A stretch of 64,000 nt of DNA, taken from positions 39,335-103,334 of the forward strand of contig NZ_CAJZCE010000010.1 of assembly GCF_914768025.1 (NCBI RefSeq). Direction: 5' to 3'. This document shows positions 9,602-21,496 of the stretch, one piece after another; the first letter of the stretch is position 1, and each line of letters opens with the position of its first letter. This DNA is from Snodgrassella gandavensis (lineage in GTDB: Bacteria; Pseudomonadota; Gammaproteobacteria; Burkholderiales; Neisseriaceae). The translations under genes were made by a program, and so were the position numbers. Below the pieces are notes generated by a model. The model saw nothing but the letters and a program-made list of their open reading frames with translations. It ran no database searches and had not been told where the DNA came from.

Positions 9602-10453
9602 ATGTTAACTGATACCCTGTTTTTCGGCGCAGTCGCACTAATATTGGGTTTTGCCGTTGGCAGTTTCCTGAATGTAGTCATCTATCGCTTACCCATCATG
9701 ATGGAAAGAAGCTGGCAGGCTGAAGCACGGATGGCATTACAGCTGCCAGCAGAAAACTCTGCCCGCTTTAATCTGTGTGTCCCACCTTCAGCCTGTCCCC
9801 ACTGTCAGTGCAAAATTCGCTGGTGGCAGAATATACCGCTGTTCAGTTATCTACTCTTGCGTGGTCGCTGCGCTGCATGTGCTGTATCAATCAGTCCCCG
9901 CTACTTTTGTGTAGAGTTATTAACAGGTCTGGCCTTTGCAGCAGTCGTCTGGCGTTATGATGTTACGCCTGTCGCAGCAGGTGGTCTGGTACTGACTGCT
10001 GCGCTGATTGCACTGACCTTCATTGATGCTGACACCCAGCTCTTGCCTGACCAGATTACCTTGCCACTACTGTGGTTTGGTTTACTGTTTAACTGGTACT
10101 GCGGGTTTGTTCCCTTATCTGCTGCCGTGTGGGGAGCCGCACTGGGCTATCTGAGCTTATGGTCACTTTTCTGGTTATTTAAACTGCTAACCGGCAAAGA
10201 TGGCATGGGCTATGGTGATTTCAAATTACTGGCTGCTCTTGGTGCCTGGATGGGTGTTGCAGCATTGCCATTAATTGTATTCATGGCTGCAATTGTCGGC
10301 ATTATTGCCTCACTTATTCTCAAAGTTGCCCGCAGTCAGCCAATGGCTTTCGGCCCGGCACTGGCTATTGCCGGCTGGATTGTGTGGATAGCAAATAGTC
10401 AGATTAGCCAACTAATTCAATGGTGGTTACGTCTTTCTGGATTCAGTGCATGA
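9602..10453 (+). CDS. pilD: Prepilin peptidase / N-methyltransferase PilD
   Basis: PilD is the bifunctional inner-membrane enzyme that cleaves type IV prepilin leaders and methylates the new N-terminus. The 283-residue protein shows the zinc-type CPHC and CAAC pairs in the cytoplasmic loop (about residues 64-105). It also has the two catalytic aspartates, in FIDADTQLLPD and in the GxGD motif MGYGDFKLL, and about seven to eight membrane helices. The spacing to pilG is six bases and it overlaps coaE by four bases (ATGA), so translation of the pilus genes and coaE is linked. Confidence 0.95.
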   Translation: MLTDTLFFGAVALILGFAVGSFLNVVIYRLPIMMERSWQAEARMALQLPAENSARFNLCVPPSACPHCQCKIRWWQNIPLFSYLLLRGRCAACAVSISPRYFCVELLTGLAFAAVVWRYDVTPVAAGGLVLTAALIALTFIDADTQLLPDQITLPLLWFGLLFNWYCGFVPLSAAVWGAALGYLSLWSLFWLFKLLTGKDGMGYGDFKLLAALGAWMGVAALPLIVFMAAIVGIIASLILKVARSQPMAFGPALAIAGWIVWIANSQISQLIQWWLRLSGFSA

Positions 10454-11064
10454 CATTTTGGGTAGGGTTATCGGGCGGAATAGGCAGTGGCAAATCCACA
10501 GCAGCAAGCTGCTTTGCAGCTGTGGGTGTACCAGTGCTGAATGCAGATGATATTTCCCGTCAGCTCACTGCACCACAAGGTCTGGCTTTACCTGCAATCC
10601 GCAAACAGTGCGGGAAAAACCTGTTTCTGGCTGACGGTAGTCTGGATCGCCAGCAACTGCGTAACTGGGTATTTGCCGATTCTCGCAACCGCATATTGCT
10701 GGAAAATATTCTTCATCCCCTAATCTGGCAAGCTCTGCAACAAGCCAAGCAGCAAGCCAGTTCAAACCAGCATTATGGCATTATAGAAATTCCTCTACTG
10801 GCAGAAAAACCAGAATTTCAACAATTGGTACAACGTATACTCATTATCGAAGCCCCGCTTGATATATGTATTCAGAGAGTTCAGCAACGTAGTGGTCTGG
10901 ACGAAACCGCAATCCATGCTATCATGGCACAACAGACTGACAGTAACAGCAGAAAAGCCATTGCTGATGACATTATTATCAACGATGGCAGCTGGCAGGA
11001 ACTTAACCGGAAAGTCATTCAGCAGCACCACTACTATCAAGCTCTAACACCATCCAAGTTATGA
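10450..11064 (+). CDS. coaE: Dephospho-CoA kinase CoaE
   Basis: CoaE phosphorylates dephospho-CoA in the last step of coenzyme A synthesis. The roughly 204-residue protein starts MTFWVGLSGGIGSGKST, containing the P-loop GGIGSGKS, and has the DADDISR-type CoA-site region (NADDISRQLTAPQG) and the lid sequence RVQQRSGLDE. A longer frame begins at 10420, but the ATG at 10450 overlaps the pilD stop and places the P-loop at residue 9, as in other CoaE proteins. It is in the conserved pilD-coaE-zapD-yacG arrangement shared by many beta- and gammaproteobacteria. Confidence 0.94.
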   Translation: MTFWVGLSGGIGSGKSTAASCFAAVGVPVLNADDISRQLTAPQGLALPAIRKQCGKNLFLADGSLDRQQLRNWVFADSRNRILLENILHPLIWQALQQAKQQASSNQHYGIIEIPLLAEKPEFQQLVQRILIIEAPLDICIQRVQQRSGLDETAIHAIMAQQTDSNSRKAIADDIIINDGSWQELNRKVIQQHHYYQALTPSKL

Positions 11065-11822
11065 CCGATCTCATCCATTTCGAACACCCTTTGTCCGAGC
11101 GCGTGCGCAATTTCTTACGTATCGCACACCTGTTCAAGCACTTCCATGAAGTCGTGATACGCAGCGAAATCTGGGCACATCATTGTGCACTGTTTTCACT
11201 GTTTGAAATCATGGAAGCAGCCGCACGTGCCGAGCTGAAACTGGATATTTTGCAGGAATTGGAACGCCAAAAAGGTCTGGCACGGCAGCGTGGTGAAGAA
11301 GGTGGTGCTGCGCTAGAAACTATCCAGACCGCAATTTCAAATCTGCAAAGTGTCCAGCAGAAATTCGGCCAGCATTTACGTGAAAATGAATGGTTGATGG
11401 CAATCAAACAACGCATGTTTGTTCCCGGTGGTACCAGCCCGTATGATTTGCCTTCATATTATTACTGGCAGCAAAAAAGCCCTGCAGAACGCGAAAACCA
11501 GTTACGCCAGTGGGTTCAAAGTCTATTACCCACTTATGAAGCCATTAATCTGCTACTGGAAATCCTGCGCCACAACAGTCTATCAGTAGAATGTCTGGCG
11601 ACAGCCGGCAGTTACCAGCATAATAGTCTGGGACAGAATATCCATCTGCTTGGCATCAATGTTGCACAGAACGCCGCAGCATTGCCAGAAGTATCGGCCA
11701 ATAAATATTTTACCCACATTCGCTTTTTACAGGCATCACAACAACAGGCACGCGGATCAGTTTTAACGACAGACATTCCGTTTACTCTGGTTATGTGCAG
11801 CTTCGATCCGGTAATCAAATAA
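11061..11822 (+). CDS. zapD: Cell division protein ZapD
   Basis: ZapD crosslinks and bundles FtsZ filaments at the division ring. The 253 residues match the family length, with the characteristic opening [20 protein letters not shown] and an alpha-helical N-terminal half followed by a beta-rich C-terminal half. It overlaps coaE by four bases (ATGA) and yacG by one base (TAATG), as in E. coli where coaE, zapD and yacG are also consecutive. It has no signal peptide or membrane segment, in keeping with cytoplasmic action. Confidence 0.93.
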   Translation: MTDLIHFEHPLSERVRNFLRIAHLFKHFHEVVIRSEIWAHHCALFSLFEIMEAAARAELKLDILQELERQKGLARQRGEEGGAALETIQTAISNLQSVQQKFGQHLRENEWLMAIKQRMFVPGGTSPYDLPSYYYWQQKSPAERENQLRQWVQSLLPTYEAINLLLEILRHNSLSVECLATAGSYQHNSLGQNIHLLGINVAQNAAALPEVSANKYFTHIRFLQASQQQARGSVLTTDIPFTLVMCSFDPVIK

Positions 11823-12019
11823 TGACAGAAAAAATCACAACGGTTATTTGCCCCATCTGTGGCCAAAGCGTTGTCTGGACTCCGGCCAACCGTTTCCGAC
11901 CATTTTGTTCAGAACGCTGCAAAATGATCGATCTTGGCAGCTGGGCCAGTGAAAACTATAACCTGCCGGCAGATGAAGATCAGCCACTGAGCGAAGAAAT
12001 AAAACCATCAGAGCCTTAA
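11822..12019 (+). CDS. yacG: DNA gyrase inhibitor YacG, zinc ribbon protein
   Basis: YacG is a small zinc-binding inhibitor of DNA gyrase. The 65-residue product begins [15 protein letters not shown] and has the four zinc cysteines as CPIC and CSERC (C-x2-C, spacer, C-x3-C), followed by the typical [11 protein letters not shown] motif and an acidic tail. A longer in-frame start at 11795 lies inside zapD; the ATG at 11822 overlaps the zapD stop and gives the family's usual length. It closes the pilF-to-yacG gene run. Confidence 0.93.
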   Translation: MTEKITTVICPICGQSVVWTPANRFRPFCSERCKMIDLGSWASENYNLPADEDQPLSEEIKPSEP

Positions 12020-12067
12020 TCATCAGCGGAACATTATCACCAACCATTGCAGATATCCATTTAACCT

Positions 12068-12985
12068 ATGACCTCTCCTGCCCTTTGCATCAAACAAGCT
12101 GTTAAAACCTATGCCAATGGTTTTAAGGCTTTAAAAGGCGTCAGCTTCAGCGTGCAGCCAGGTGAATTTTTTGGCCTGCTCGGTCCCAATGGCGCTGGCA
12201 AAACCACACTTATTTCAGCTATGGCCGGTCTGAGCCGTCTAAGCTCCGGCCAAATCAGCATTTGCGGCCATGATGTGCAACATGAAGCAAATATCACCCG
12301 TAAACTTTTAGGAGTCGTACCACAGGAACTGGTTTTCGACCCTTTTTTCAGCGTACGCGAGGCGCTGCGATTCCAGTCCGGTTATTTTGGTTTGCGCAAA
12401 AATGACGAATGGATAGATGAAATTATTGTCAGTCTGGGTCTGGCAGACAAGGCTAATACCAATACCCGCAACCTCTCCGGCGGCATGAAGCGTCGTGTCA
12501 TGGTAGCGCTGGCACTGGTACACCGGCCACCAGTCATCGTACTGGACGAACCTACTGCCGGCGTAGATGTCGAGTTAAGACAAAATCTGTGGCAATTCAT
12601 TACCAAACTGAATACAGCCGGTCATACTATCATTCTGACAACCCATTATCTGGAAGAGGCACAGTCGTTATGTAACCGTATTGCCATGCTTAAACACGGC
12701 GAAATTGTGGCACTGGACAGTACCCAAAACCTATTGGATAGCGAAGCAGATTTACAACTGACATTAACGCTTGACCAACCACTACCAGCCAACCTGCATC
12801 AGCATCTCATACAGGCAGATGGTAACAATTATCTACTCAAACTTGCCGACTACAGCCAGCTGGCCACCCTGTTACAAAACCTGCAAACCCAGAACATCAA
12901 CGTCAGAAACCTGCACATAATGGAAAACGATCTGGAAAACGTCTTCCTGCGCCTGACCAGCGATCATGTGAAAGGCGAAAAATGA
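12068..12985 (+). CDS. ABC-2 type exporter, ATP-binding protein (YadG-like)
   Basis: This 305-residue nucleotide-binding subunit carries Walker A GPNGAGKTT (near residue 40), the signature LSGGMKRRV, Walker B VIVLDEPTAGVD and the switch His in LTTHYLEEA. The C-terminal 70 residues form the extension common in ABC-2 exporters. It overlaps the following permease by four bases, so the two form one transporter. The closest described relatives in layout are E. coli YadG/YadH, whose substrate is not settled; I do not assign one here. It starts 48 bases after yacG and may be co-transcribed with it. Confidence 0.88.
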   Translation: MTSPALCIKQAVKTYANGFKALKGVSFSVQPGEFFGLLGPNGAGKTTLISAMAGLSRLSSGQISICGHDVQHEANITRKLLGVVPQELVFDPFFSVREALRFQSGYFGLRKNDEWIDEIIVSLGLADKANTNTRNLSGGMKRRVMVALALVHRPPVIVLDEPTAGVDVELRQNLWQFITKLNTAGHTIILTTHYLEEAQSLCNRIAMLKHGEIVALDSTQNLLDSEADLQLTLTLDQPLPANLHQHLIQADGNNYLLKLADYSQLATLLQNLQTQNINVRNLHIMENDLENVFLRLTSDHVKGEK

Positions 12986-13743
12986 ATACCATTGGTTGCT
13001 ATACCCTGTTTAAAAAAGAAGTACTGCGTTTCTGGAAAGTCGGCTTTCAAACCCTATCTGCGCCCATTCTGACTGCCCTGCTGTATCAGCTGATTTTTGC
13101 TCACCTCATGCAGGGACGTACTGATATCCTACCTGGTGTCAGCTATAATGCATTTCTGATACCGGGGCTAGCCATGATGTCCATGCTGCAAAATGCCTTT
13201 GCCAACTCTTCCTCAAGCCTGATTCAGTCACGTATAACCGGTAATCTGATATTTATCCTATTACCGCCATTAGGTACAGCTGCTTTCTTCTGCGCCTATG
13301 TGGGTGCTTCCATCCTACGCGGATTAATGGTAGGGATTGGTGTAATAGCAGTAACAGCTTTCTTCGGCCTACCTCTGCCTTATCACGTCGGCTGGATAAT
13401 CACATTCGCCTTACTGGGATGTGCAATTATGGGGATGTTTGGCCTCTTGGCAGGCATTGTCGCAGAAAAATTCGACCAGCTAGCTGCATTCCAGAATTTT
13501 CTCATCATGCCCCTGACTTTTCTGTCTGGCGTATTCTATTCCATTAACAGCTTGTCAGCATTCTGGCGCTCCCTCAGTCATTTCAATCCGGTTTTTTACA
13601 TCATTGACGGCTTTCGTTTTGGCTTTTTCGGCCAAAGTGATTCCTCCCCCTGGCTGGCATTAAGCGTAGTCGGCAGCTTTGCCATTGGCTTGTGTATTCT
13701 TGTCTGCGCCATACTGAAATCTGGCTGGAAATTACGCAATTAG
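12982..13743 (+). CDS. ABC-2 type exporter, permease (YadH-like)
   Basis: This 253-residue inner-membrane protein has about six hydrophobic helices and the ABC-2 family segment PLTFLSGVFYSINSLSAFW near residue 180, followed by HFNPVFYIIDGFRFGFFG. The partner ATPase is immediately upstream with a four-base overlap. Together they should form a homodimeric-type exporter. The substrate is unknown. The gene ends 54 bases before ibaG, whose own -10-like box lies in the gap. Confidence 0.87.
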   Translation: MNTIGCYTLFKKEVLRFWKVGFQTLSAPILTALLYQLIFAHLMQGRTDILPGVSYNAFLIPGLAMMSMLQNAFANSSSSLIQSRITGNLIFILLPPLGTAAFFCAYVGASILRGLMVGIGVIAVTAFFGLPLPYHVGWIITFALLGCAIMGMFGLLAGIVAEKFDQLAAFQNFLIMPLTFLSGVFYSINSLSAFWRSLSHFNPVFYIIDGFRFGFFGQSDSSPWLALSVVGSFAIGLCILVCAILKSGWKLRN

Positions 13744-13797
13744 ACAAACTAAAACGCTATAATAGCCGCCATTTCAATAGCTATTCTGGAGCCCATC

Positions 13798-15341
<1,544 letters not shown>

Positions 15342-15356
15342 TAAACGTCACAATCC

Positions 15357-15397
15357 AACAACAGGGCTATTGGAAAAATCCAGATAGCCCTGTTGTT
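15357..15397 (+). terminator. Rho-independent terminator after murA
   Basis: A perfect 13-base-pair stem (AACAACAGGGCTA, 15357-15369, with TAGCCCTGTTGTT, 15385-15397) contains an inner TGGA/TCCA pairing in the loop and is followed by an AT-rich tract. The lower-strand copy also ends in an AT tract, so it may act on both murA and the convergent cys genes, though 210 bases separate it from cysA. Confidence 0.85.
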
Positions 15398-15609
15398 ATA
15401 TAATATACATATAAATTTAAATATCTAAGAAGTCATAATCTAGTTTCTGAATAGTCATTTTCTATACATACCAACCAAACACATAAATTATTTAAAATAT
15501 TAAACAAAAGTATTGATTAGCACGGATAACCCGAAATAAATTAATCGCCAATACCAGCTGATTAACGTATCAATTAACAGCAAATCTGAAGCTTAATTTT
15601 TACATACTA

Positions 15610-16692
15610 TTAAATTATATAATCCACCAGCTCTGGCAAGCTGAACATGGTTAGGCGTTGTGGTTTGAACCACACTGTTTGTGATGGTTGCAGAGCCAGT
15701 GTGCGAAATTCTGCTGGTGACAGCCACACCTGTATACGCTGTTTATTATCCTGTCGCCGTAGCCACAACCTGATCTGTGCACCGATAACATATATTTCTT
15801 CCACAATTGCAGCAGCAATCACATTATCCTGAATATGAGTTAATAGCTGTATTTCCTGCGGGCGCACATAGACAGCCACATTCTGGCGCACGGATTTTCC
15901 CGTGGTGACCGGTTCGCAATAGTTTCCCAGACACAGTTGCCCCTGTTCAATACAGGCATCTTCAAAAACATTCACTTCACCCAGAAACTCGGTAACAAAT
16001 ACATTCCCCGGATTATCATACAAAGATGCAGCCACACCACTTTGCTCAATTTTGCCTTGATTCATGACCACAATCTGATCAGCCATTTCCAGAGCCTCTT
16101 CCTGATCATGTGTAACCAGCACACTGGTAATGTTCAACTGATGGTGAATTTCCACCAGCCACCGGCGTAACTCCTTGCGTACCTTGGCATCCAGTGCACC
16201 AAACGGCTCATCCAACAACAGCAATTTTGGTTTGGTTGCCAGCGCCCGTGCCAGTGCAATACGCTGGCGCTGGCCACCAGATAATTGCTGTGGATATACC
16301 TTTGCCAGCCACTCCAGTTGCACCAGTTGTAATAATTCTTCTACCCGCGCGGCTATCTCTGCTTTACCCGGGCGCAAGCGGCGTGGCAATACCTGCAAGC
16401 CAAAAGCAACATTATCAAATACTGTCATATGGCGAAACAGCGCATAGTGCTGAAACATAAACCCAACTCGCCGCTCACGCACATGCAGATTGCTGACTTC
16501 CTTATCCGCAAAAAACAGTTCGCCCGAATCGGCGTGTTCCAATCCAGCAATAATGCGTAACAAAGTGGTCTTGCCACAGCCGGAAGGGCCAAGCAAAGCT
16601 GTCAGCGAACCAGTCGGCACCTGTAAATTAATATCCTGTAAAGCGTGATAATCACCATAATATTTGTTCAAATGTTTAATACGAATACCCAT
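15610..16692 (-). CDS. cysA: Sulfate/thiosulfate ABC importer, ATP-binding protein CysA
   Basis: CysA energises sulfate/thiosulfate import for cysteine synthesis. The protein of about 360 residues has Walker [10 protein letters not shown] (about 36-44), signature LSGGQRQR, Walker [13 protein letters not shown], the H-loop LVTHDQEEA, and a C-terminal TOBE-like domain (about 240-355). A GTG nine bases further upstream is possible, but the ATG at 16692 has a GAGTGG ribosome-binding site at good spacing. It is last in the order cysT-cysW-cysA, 29 bases after cysW. About 210 bases of gene-free DNA follow. Confidence 0.93.
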   Translation of the reverse strand: MGIRIKHLNKYYGDYHALQDINLQVPTGSLTALLGPSGCGKTTLLRIIAGLEHADSGELFFADKEVSNLHVRERRVGFMFQHYALFRHMTVFDNVAFGLQVLPRRLRPGKAEIAARVEELLQLVQLEWLAKVYPQQLSGGQRQRIALARALATKPKLLLLDEPFGALDAKVRKELRRWLVEIHHQLNITSVLVTHDQEEALEMADQIVVMNQGKIEQSGVAASLYDNPGNVFVTEFLGEVNVFEDACIEQGQLCLGNYCEPVTTGKSVRQNVAVYVRPQEIQLLTHIQDNVIAAAIVEEIYVIGAQIRLWLRRQDNKQRIQVWLSPAEFRTLALQPSQTVWFKPQRLTMFSLPELVDYII

Positions 16693-16721
16693 AATCGCCA
16701 CTCAACACAGTACCTTACTGT

Positions 16722-17594
16722 TTAATCCGTAACTGCAACCTGCCGACGTTGGGCATCTGTGCACAAACGTGTCTGCTGCCAGTCGAGAAACTTCTGCAAT
16801 ATCAAAGTACATAACGCCAGCAAAGCCAACAAACTGGACACAGCAAACGCACCTACCATGTTGTATTCGTTGTACATCATCTCTACCAGTAACGGCATAG
16901 TATTCGTTTCGCCACGAATATGACCGGAAACCATGCTAACCGCCCCAAACTCACCCATTGCACGCGCATTAGTCAGAATAATGCCGTAAACCAATGCCCA
17001 TTTCAGATTGGGTAAAGTGACACGCCAGAACATTTGCCAGCCACTGGCGCCCAATATCAGTGCTGCCTGCTCTTCACTGCTTCCCTGAGCCTGCATTAAT
17101 GGAATTAATTCACGTGCTACAAATGGAAATGTTACAAACAGAGTAGCCAGCACCATGCCCGGTACGGCAAAAACAATCTGTATTCCCTGCGCATCTAGCC
17201 AGCTACCAAACCAGCTATTACTGCCAAACAACAATACAAACATCAGGCCAGCAACAACTGGCGATACAGCAAACGGCAAATCCAGCAATGTTGTCCACAA
17301 TTGCTTACCACGAAAAGAAAAATGGGTTAACAGCCATGCCATCGCCACCCCCAGTACCACATTAATCGGCACCACAATCAAGGTAATCAACAACGACAGG
17401 CGAATGGCTGCCAGTGCTTCCTCATCGGTCAAAGCAGCCAGATATAATTGCCAGCCCTTTGCCAGCGCAAAACTGAATACCGACAACAATGGCAGCACTA
17501 GCAGCACACCCAGAAACAGCAACGTTATGCTAATCAGCACATAGCGCAGCCAGCGCGGCTCAGTGAGCAACTCATTAGTTTTAACTGTACTCAT
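16722..17594 (-). CDS. cysW: Sulfate/thiosulfate ABC importer, permease CysW
   Basis: This is one of the two membrane subunits of the sulfate importer. The 290-residue product has about six membrane helices and the binding-protein-dependent permease EAA-type loop (EEQAALILGASGWQMFWRVT), and it contains NARAMGEFGAVSMVSGHIRG, a CysW signature. The start at 17594 overlaps the cysT stop (TGATG). A longer frame up to 17636 would run into cysT and is less likely. No sulfate-binding protein gene is present nearby, so that subunit must be encoded elsewhere. Confidence 0.92.
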   Translation of the reverse strand: MSTVKTNELLTEPRWLRYVLISITLLFLGVLLVLPLLSVFSFALAKGWQLYLAALTDEEALAAIRLSLLITLIVVPINVVLGVAMAWLLTHFSFRGKQLWTTLLDLPFAVSPVVAGLMFVLLFGSNSWFGSWLDAQGIQIVFAVPGMVLATLFVTFPFVARELIPLMQAQGSSEEQAALILGASGWQMFWRVTLPNLKWALVYGIILTNARAMGEFGAVSMVSGHIRGETNTMPLLVEMMYNEYNMVGAFAVSSLLALLALCTLILQKFLDWQQTRLCTDAQRRQVAVTD

Positions 17595-18430
17595 CAATAT
17601 CGCCCCTGCGTACGCCGGCTCAAACGCCATTGCCATAAATTCAGCATAAATAAAATAATAAAAGAAATAATCAGCATAAATAACGCTACCGCTGCTGCGG
17701 CCGGTAAATCAAACAGTTCAAACTTACTGACAATAATCAGTGGCAGAATTTCCGATTTAAACGGTACATTTCCTGCTATAAAAATGACTGAACCATACTC
17801 GCCAGTGGCACGGGCAAAAGCCATACCTGCACCCATTACCAGCGCGGGCAAAACCTCCGGTAACAGCACTCTGAATATAATTGTTAATCTGGATGCACCC
17901 AATATCACTGCCGCCTCTTCATATTCTCCCGACAACTCAGCCAATACCGGCTGTACAGCCCGCACCACAAACGGCAAGCTAACCAGTAGTAATGCCAGCC
18001 AAATACCTGTCGGCGTAAATGCTATCTGCCAGCCGAATCGGGCAAATATTGCACCTATCCAGCCAGTGGGTGCATATAAAGTAGCCAGAGCTACCCCTGT
18101 TACCGCTGTCGGTAATGCAAATGGTAAATCCACCAGAGCATTGACCAAATCTTTGCCGCAGAAGTGATAGCGCACCAGCACCCATGCCACTAACGTCCCC
18201 AGCAGTACACTGGCCAGCATCGCCAGTAAAGACATTTTCAGCGTCAGCCATACCGCAGCAAGCGTCCGCTGCTCGAAAATTACCCGCACAAAACCCTGCC
18301 AGCCCAAATCAGTAACCGTCCATACCAGCATCGCAAATGGTAATAACACCAGTAATGACAGCGATAGCACACTCACACCCAGACTAAGCGTAAAACCGGG
18401 CAATACAGATGGCTGCTTCAATAACAGCAT
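17594..18430 (-). CDS. cysT: Sulfate/thiosulfate ABC importer, permease CysT
   Basis: This is the second membrane subunit of the importer (also called CysU). With the start at 18430 the product has 278 residues, the usual family length, and begins MLLLKQPSVLPGFTLSLG. That ATG has GGGAG nine bases upstream. Longer frames to 18445 and 18499 exist but lack as good a site. The EAA loop reads EEAAVILGASRLTIIFRV, followed by ARATGEYGSVIFIAGN. It overlaps cysW by one base (TGATG), indicating coupled translation. Confidence 0.92.
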   Translation of the reverse strand: MLLLKQPSVLPGFTLSLGVSVLSLSLLVLLPFAMLVWTVTDLGWQGFVRVIFEQRTLAAVWLTLKMSLLAMLASVLLGTLVAWVLVRYHFCGKDLVNALVDLPFALPTAVTGVALATLYAPTGWIGAIFARFGWQIAFTPTGIWLALLLVSLPFVVRAVQPVLAELSGEYEEAAVILGASRLTIIFRVLLPEVLPALVMGAGMAFARATGEYGSVIFIAGNVPFKSEILPLIIVSKFELFDLPAAAAVALFMLIISFIILFMLNLWQWRLSRRTQGRY

Positions 18431-18780
18431 AACTTTTTCTCCCATAGACCCGACAGGCACCAATAACGCCGGCAGCAGCACGGTAAAAAATACCGACACA
18501 AATTGGAACCACCTTGTTCAGGCTATGTCCCAACAGCAAAATATGCCAAAATTATAAACAGAACACATAAAACCAAACAGCGACATCATTCTGCGGTGCT
18601 ACAAGCACCAACAATATAAAAGGCCGTCCAGACAATTGAGAAAGAATATATTTTTGTAACCTAAGAAGCAGTAGTTATAACCCTTTATCAAATCAGCAGT
18701 ATTGCCGGCAGAATCACCACGTAATATCATAGAGCAAGCTATTGAACATAAACATACCGATCTGCAAAAGCGAGAAAACC
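18431..18780. other. Divergent intergenic region between cysT and ppc
   Basis: This 350-base region serves two divergent genes. On the minus strand a TATAAT (18556 down to 18551) with TGTTTG 17 bases upstream is a candidate cysT promoter. I see no clear CysB site. The small frames here have no recognisable product. Confidence 0.35.
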
Positions 18781-21483
18781 ATGCCCACACCACTTCTGGA
18801 CAAACACAAAGACGCTCCCCTATTGGCAGACATCAGCTTTCTGACTCAGGCATTATTTAACATCCTGCAACACGAAACTACCGCAGCCGTACAAACCGTA
18901 TTACGCCAGCTACTCAATGGCAACCAGCCACAAACCACCATCCAGCAGGCACTTCCCACCCTCGACTTGCGCCAGCAACAAGACCTGATTCGCGCTTGCA
19001 GCCTGTTTGCACAGGTATTAAACATCGCCGAAGATGCCCATCATGAACGGCGGCGACAGGCATATGAAAACAACAGCCAGCATCCCGGGCGTACCAGCTT
19101 TATTCGCGTTATCAATCAGATTCAGCAACAGCATATCAGCATCTCCGAGCTGGAACAGACCTTACAGCACACCAGCATCAGTGCCGTTCTCACCGCCCAC
19201 CCCACCGAAGTACAACGCCAATGCATTCTCTGTTTCCAACGTCATATTCGTACTATCCTTAACGAGCGTAGCCATACTGGCAAACATCACAGCGAACAGT
19301 TGCAACAACAGACCGAAGCCATCCTGCTGGCCTTATGGCAGACTGACGAAACCCGTCATTTCAAAATCAGCGTTAGCGATGAAATCTACAACAGCGTAAC
19401 CTATTTTCCATTAAGCTTTTTCAAAGCCGTACCTGCGCTGTATCGCAAGCTGCAACAGCAACTTGCCAGCGTCTACCCGCAAGCCAGCCTGCCCAACGTA
19501 CTCAGCATAGGTGGCTGGGTTGGCGGCGATCGTGACGGCAACCCCTTTGTCAATGCCGATACATTACAGGAAGCTTTCACCTTTCAGGCTAATACCCTGT
19601 TGCAGCATTATCACCAGTGTCTGGATGAACTGCATCAACTACTGCCCCTGTCATCCCGCCGCGTTCAGGTTGATCATACCGTTCTCCAGATGGCCGAACA
19701 GTCACCGGACACCGCCACTGCACATAAAGAAGAACCTTATCGGCGTGCCCTCACCTATATACAGGCACGCCTCCATGCCACAGCACAACAACTAGGTATC
19801 CAACCAGACTGCCCCCATTACAGCTTGTCCCCCTATCAACAGCCGGCAGAACTCCTACAGGAACTCAACAATATCGCCAGCTCGCTGCAACAAAATGGCA
19901 GTGCCCTGCTCAGCCATGGCAAACTGACTGATCTGATTCGTTCTGTTTCCCTGTTTGGCTTTCATCTCATGCCCATAGACTTACGCCAGCATGCGGGCAA
20001 ACATGCCGAAGTTGTGGCCGAACTGTTTACCCATGCCGGTCTTGAAGCTTTCCAGACCTTAAGCGAAGCAGCCAAACAACGCGTACTGTTACGCGAGCTG
20101 AGCACCCAGCGCCCCCTGTATAGCCCTTATATCCAGTATAGCCCCCATACCATGCGCGAACTGGCTATTTTCCAAACCGCTGCCAGCATCAAAAATCACT
20201 ATGGTGAAACAGCCATCAACCAGTTCATCATCTCTAATACCGAAACCGTTAGCGACATACTGGTAGTCGCATTACTGCTTAAAGAAACCGGCCTGCTGAC
20301 TATCAGCAACGAAAAACCCACCAGCCGTATCAACATCGTTCCCCTATTTGAGACCATCGATGCCCTGCACAATTGCCTCGGCATCATGGATAACCTGTTC
20401 AACCTGCCGTGGTACCGTGCATTCCTGCACAGCCGCGACAACCTGCAAGAAATCATGCTGGGTTACTCCGACAGCAATAAAGATGGCGGTTACGTCACCA
20501 GCCAGTGGTCACTGTATCAGGCAGAATCCAGACTGGTACAACTGTTTGACCGCCATCATATCCGCCTGCGTCTGTTTCATGGCCGTGGCGGCAGCGTTGG
20601 TCGTGGCGGAGGACCTTCTTTCGATGCTATCATGGCGCAGCCAGCCGGCAGCGTAGCCGGACAGATACGCATTACCGAACAGGGTGAAGTCATCACCGCC
20701 AAATACGCCGACCCCACCAACGCCGAACGCAATCTCGAAGCACTGATTGCCGCCACCCTCGAAGCCACCGTATTACCACCCCAGAACAGTGAGCCCGACA
20801 GCAAACTGATGGATGCACTGTCTGCCAGTGCATTCAAATACTATCGCCAGCTAATTACCTTTCCCGGATTTATTGACTACTTCCTGCAAACCAGCCCGAT
20901 TCAGGAAATTGCCAGCCTCAATATCGGCAGCCGTCCGGCCAGCCGTAAAACACTGGCCAGAATTCAGGATTTACGCGCCATTCCGTGGGTATTTTCCTGG
21001 ACCCAGAATCGCCTCATGCTACCAGCATGGTATGGTTTTGGCAGTGCCGTAGCCGACCTCATCGAACAGGACAGCAGCAATCTGCAACGCTTACAGCAAC
21101 AGGCACAACACAGCCCCTTTTTCCAGACCATGCTTTCCAACATGGATCAGGTAATGGCCAAAGCCGATCTCACCATTGCCAAAGCCTATATCAGCCTTGC
21201 CACTGATCAGCAAGTCGCCCAAACCATTTACACCATGTTGGCGAATGAATTTGAGCGCAGCCGACAAGCCTTACTCAACATCCTGCAACGCCAACACTAC
21301 CTGAGCGACAACCGTACACTGGCGCGTTCACTGGCCTTGCGCATCCCCTATTTGAACACCCTGAACTGGCTTCAGGTTCATTTGCTGCAACAACTGCGCC
21401 AGCAACCGGATAACAGCGAAATACTCCAGCTTATCCACCTGACCATTAACGGTATTGCTCAGGGATTGCGTAATACCGGCTAA
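18781..21483 (+). CDS. ppc: Phosphoenolpyruvate carboxylase
   Basis: PEPC carboxylates PEP to oxaloacetate to refill the TCA cycle. The roughly 900-residue product matches the family. It has the catalytic His in TAHPTEVQRQ, the GGWVGGDRDGNPFV stretch, GYSDSNKDGGYVTSQW, the glycine-rich FHGRGGSVGRGGGP loop, GSRPASRK and the C-terminal NTG tail. I prefer the ATG at 18781 over one at 18742 because GCGAG lies before it and the product then begins MPTPLLDKHKD. The gene stands alone, with a GC-rich inverted repeat after it. Confidence 0.96.
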   Translation: MPTPLLDKHKDAPLLADISFLTQALFNILQHETTAAVQTVLRQLLNGNQPQTTIQQALPTLDLRQQQDLIRACSLFAQVLNIAEDAHHERRRQAYENNSQHPGRTSFIRVINQIQQQHISISELEQTLQHTSISAVLTAHPTEVQRQCILCFQRHIRTILNERSHTGKHHSEQLQQQTEAILLALWQTDETRHFKISVSDEIYNSVTYFPLSFFKAVPALYRKLQQQLASVYPQASLPNVLSIGGWVGGDRDGNPFVNADTLQEAFTFQANTLLQHYHQCLDELHQLLPLSSRRVQVDHTVLQMAEQSPDTATAHKEEPYRRALTYIQARLHATAQQLGIQPDCPHYSLSPYQQPAELLQELNNIASSLQQNGSALLSHGKLTDLIRSVSLFGFHLMPIDLRQHAGKHAEVVAELFTHAGLEAFQTLSEAAKQRVLLRELSTQRPLYSPYIQYSPHTMRELAIFQTAASIKNHYGETAINQFIISNTETVSDILVVALLLKETGLLTISNEKPTSRINIVPLFETIDALHNCLGIMDNLFNLPWYRAFLHSRDNLQEIMLGYSDSNKDGGYVTSQWSLYQAESRLVQLFDRHHIRLRLFHGRGGSVGRGGGPSFDAIMAQPAGSVAGQIRITEQGEVITAKYADPTNAERNLEALIAATLEATVLPPQNSEPDSKLMDALSASAFKYYRQLITFPGFIDYFLQTSPIQEIASLNIGSRPASRKTLARIQDLRAIPWVFSWTQNRLMLPAWYGFGSAVADLIEQDSSNLQRLQQQAQHSPFFQTMLSNMDQVMAKADLTIAKAYISLATDQQVAQTIYTMLANEFERSRQALLNILQRQHYLSDNRTLARSLALRIPYLNTLNWLQVHLLQQLRQQPDNSEILQLIHLTINGIAQGLRNTG

Positions 21484-21496
21484 CATCAGTCAAAGC

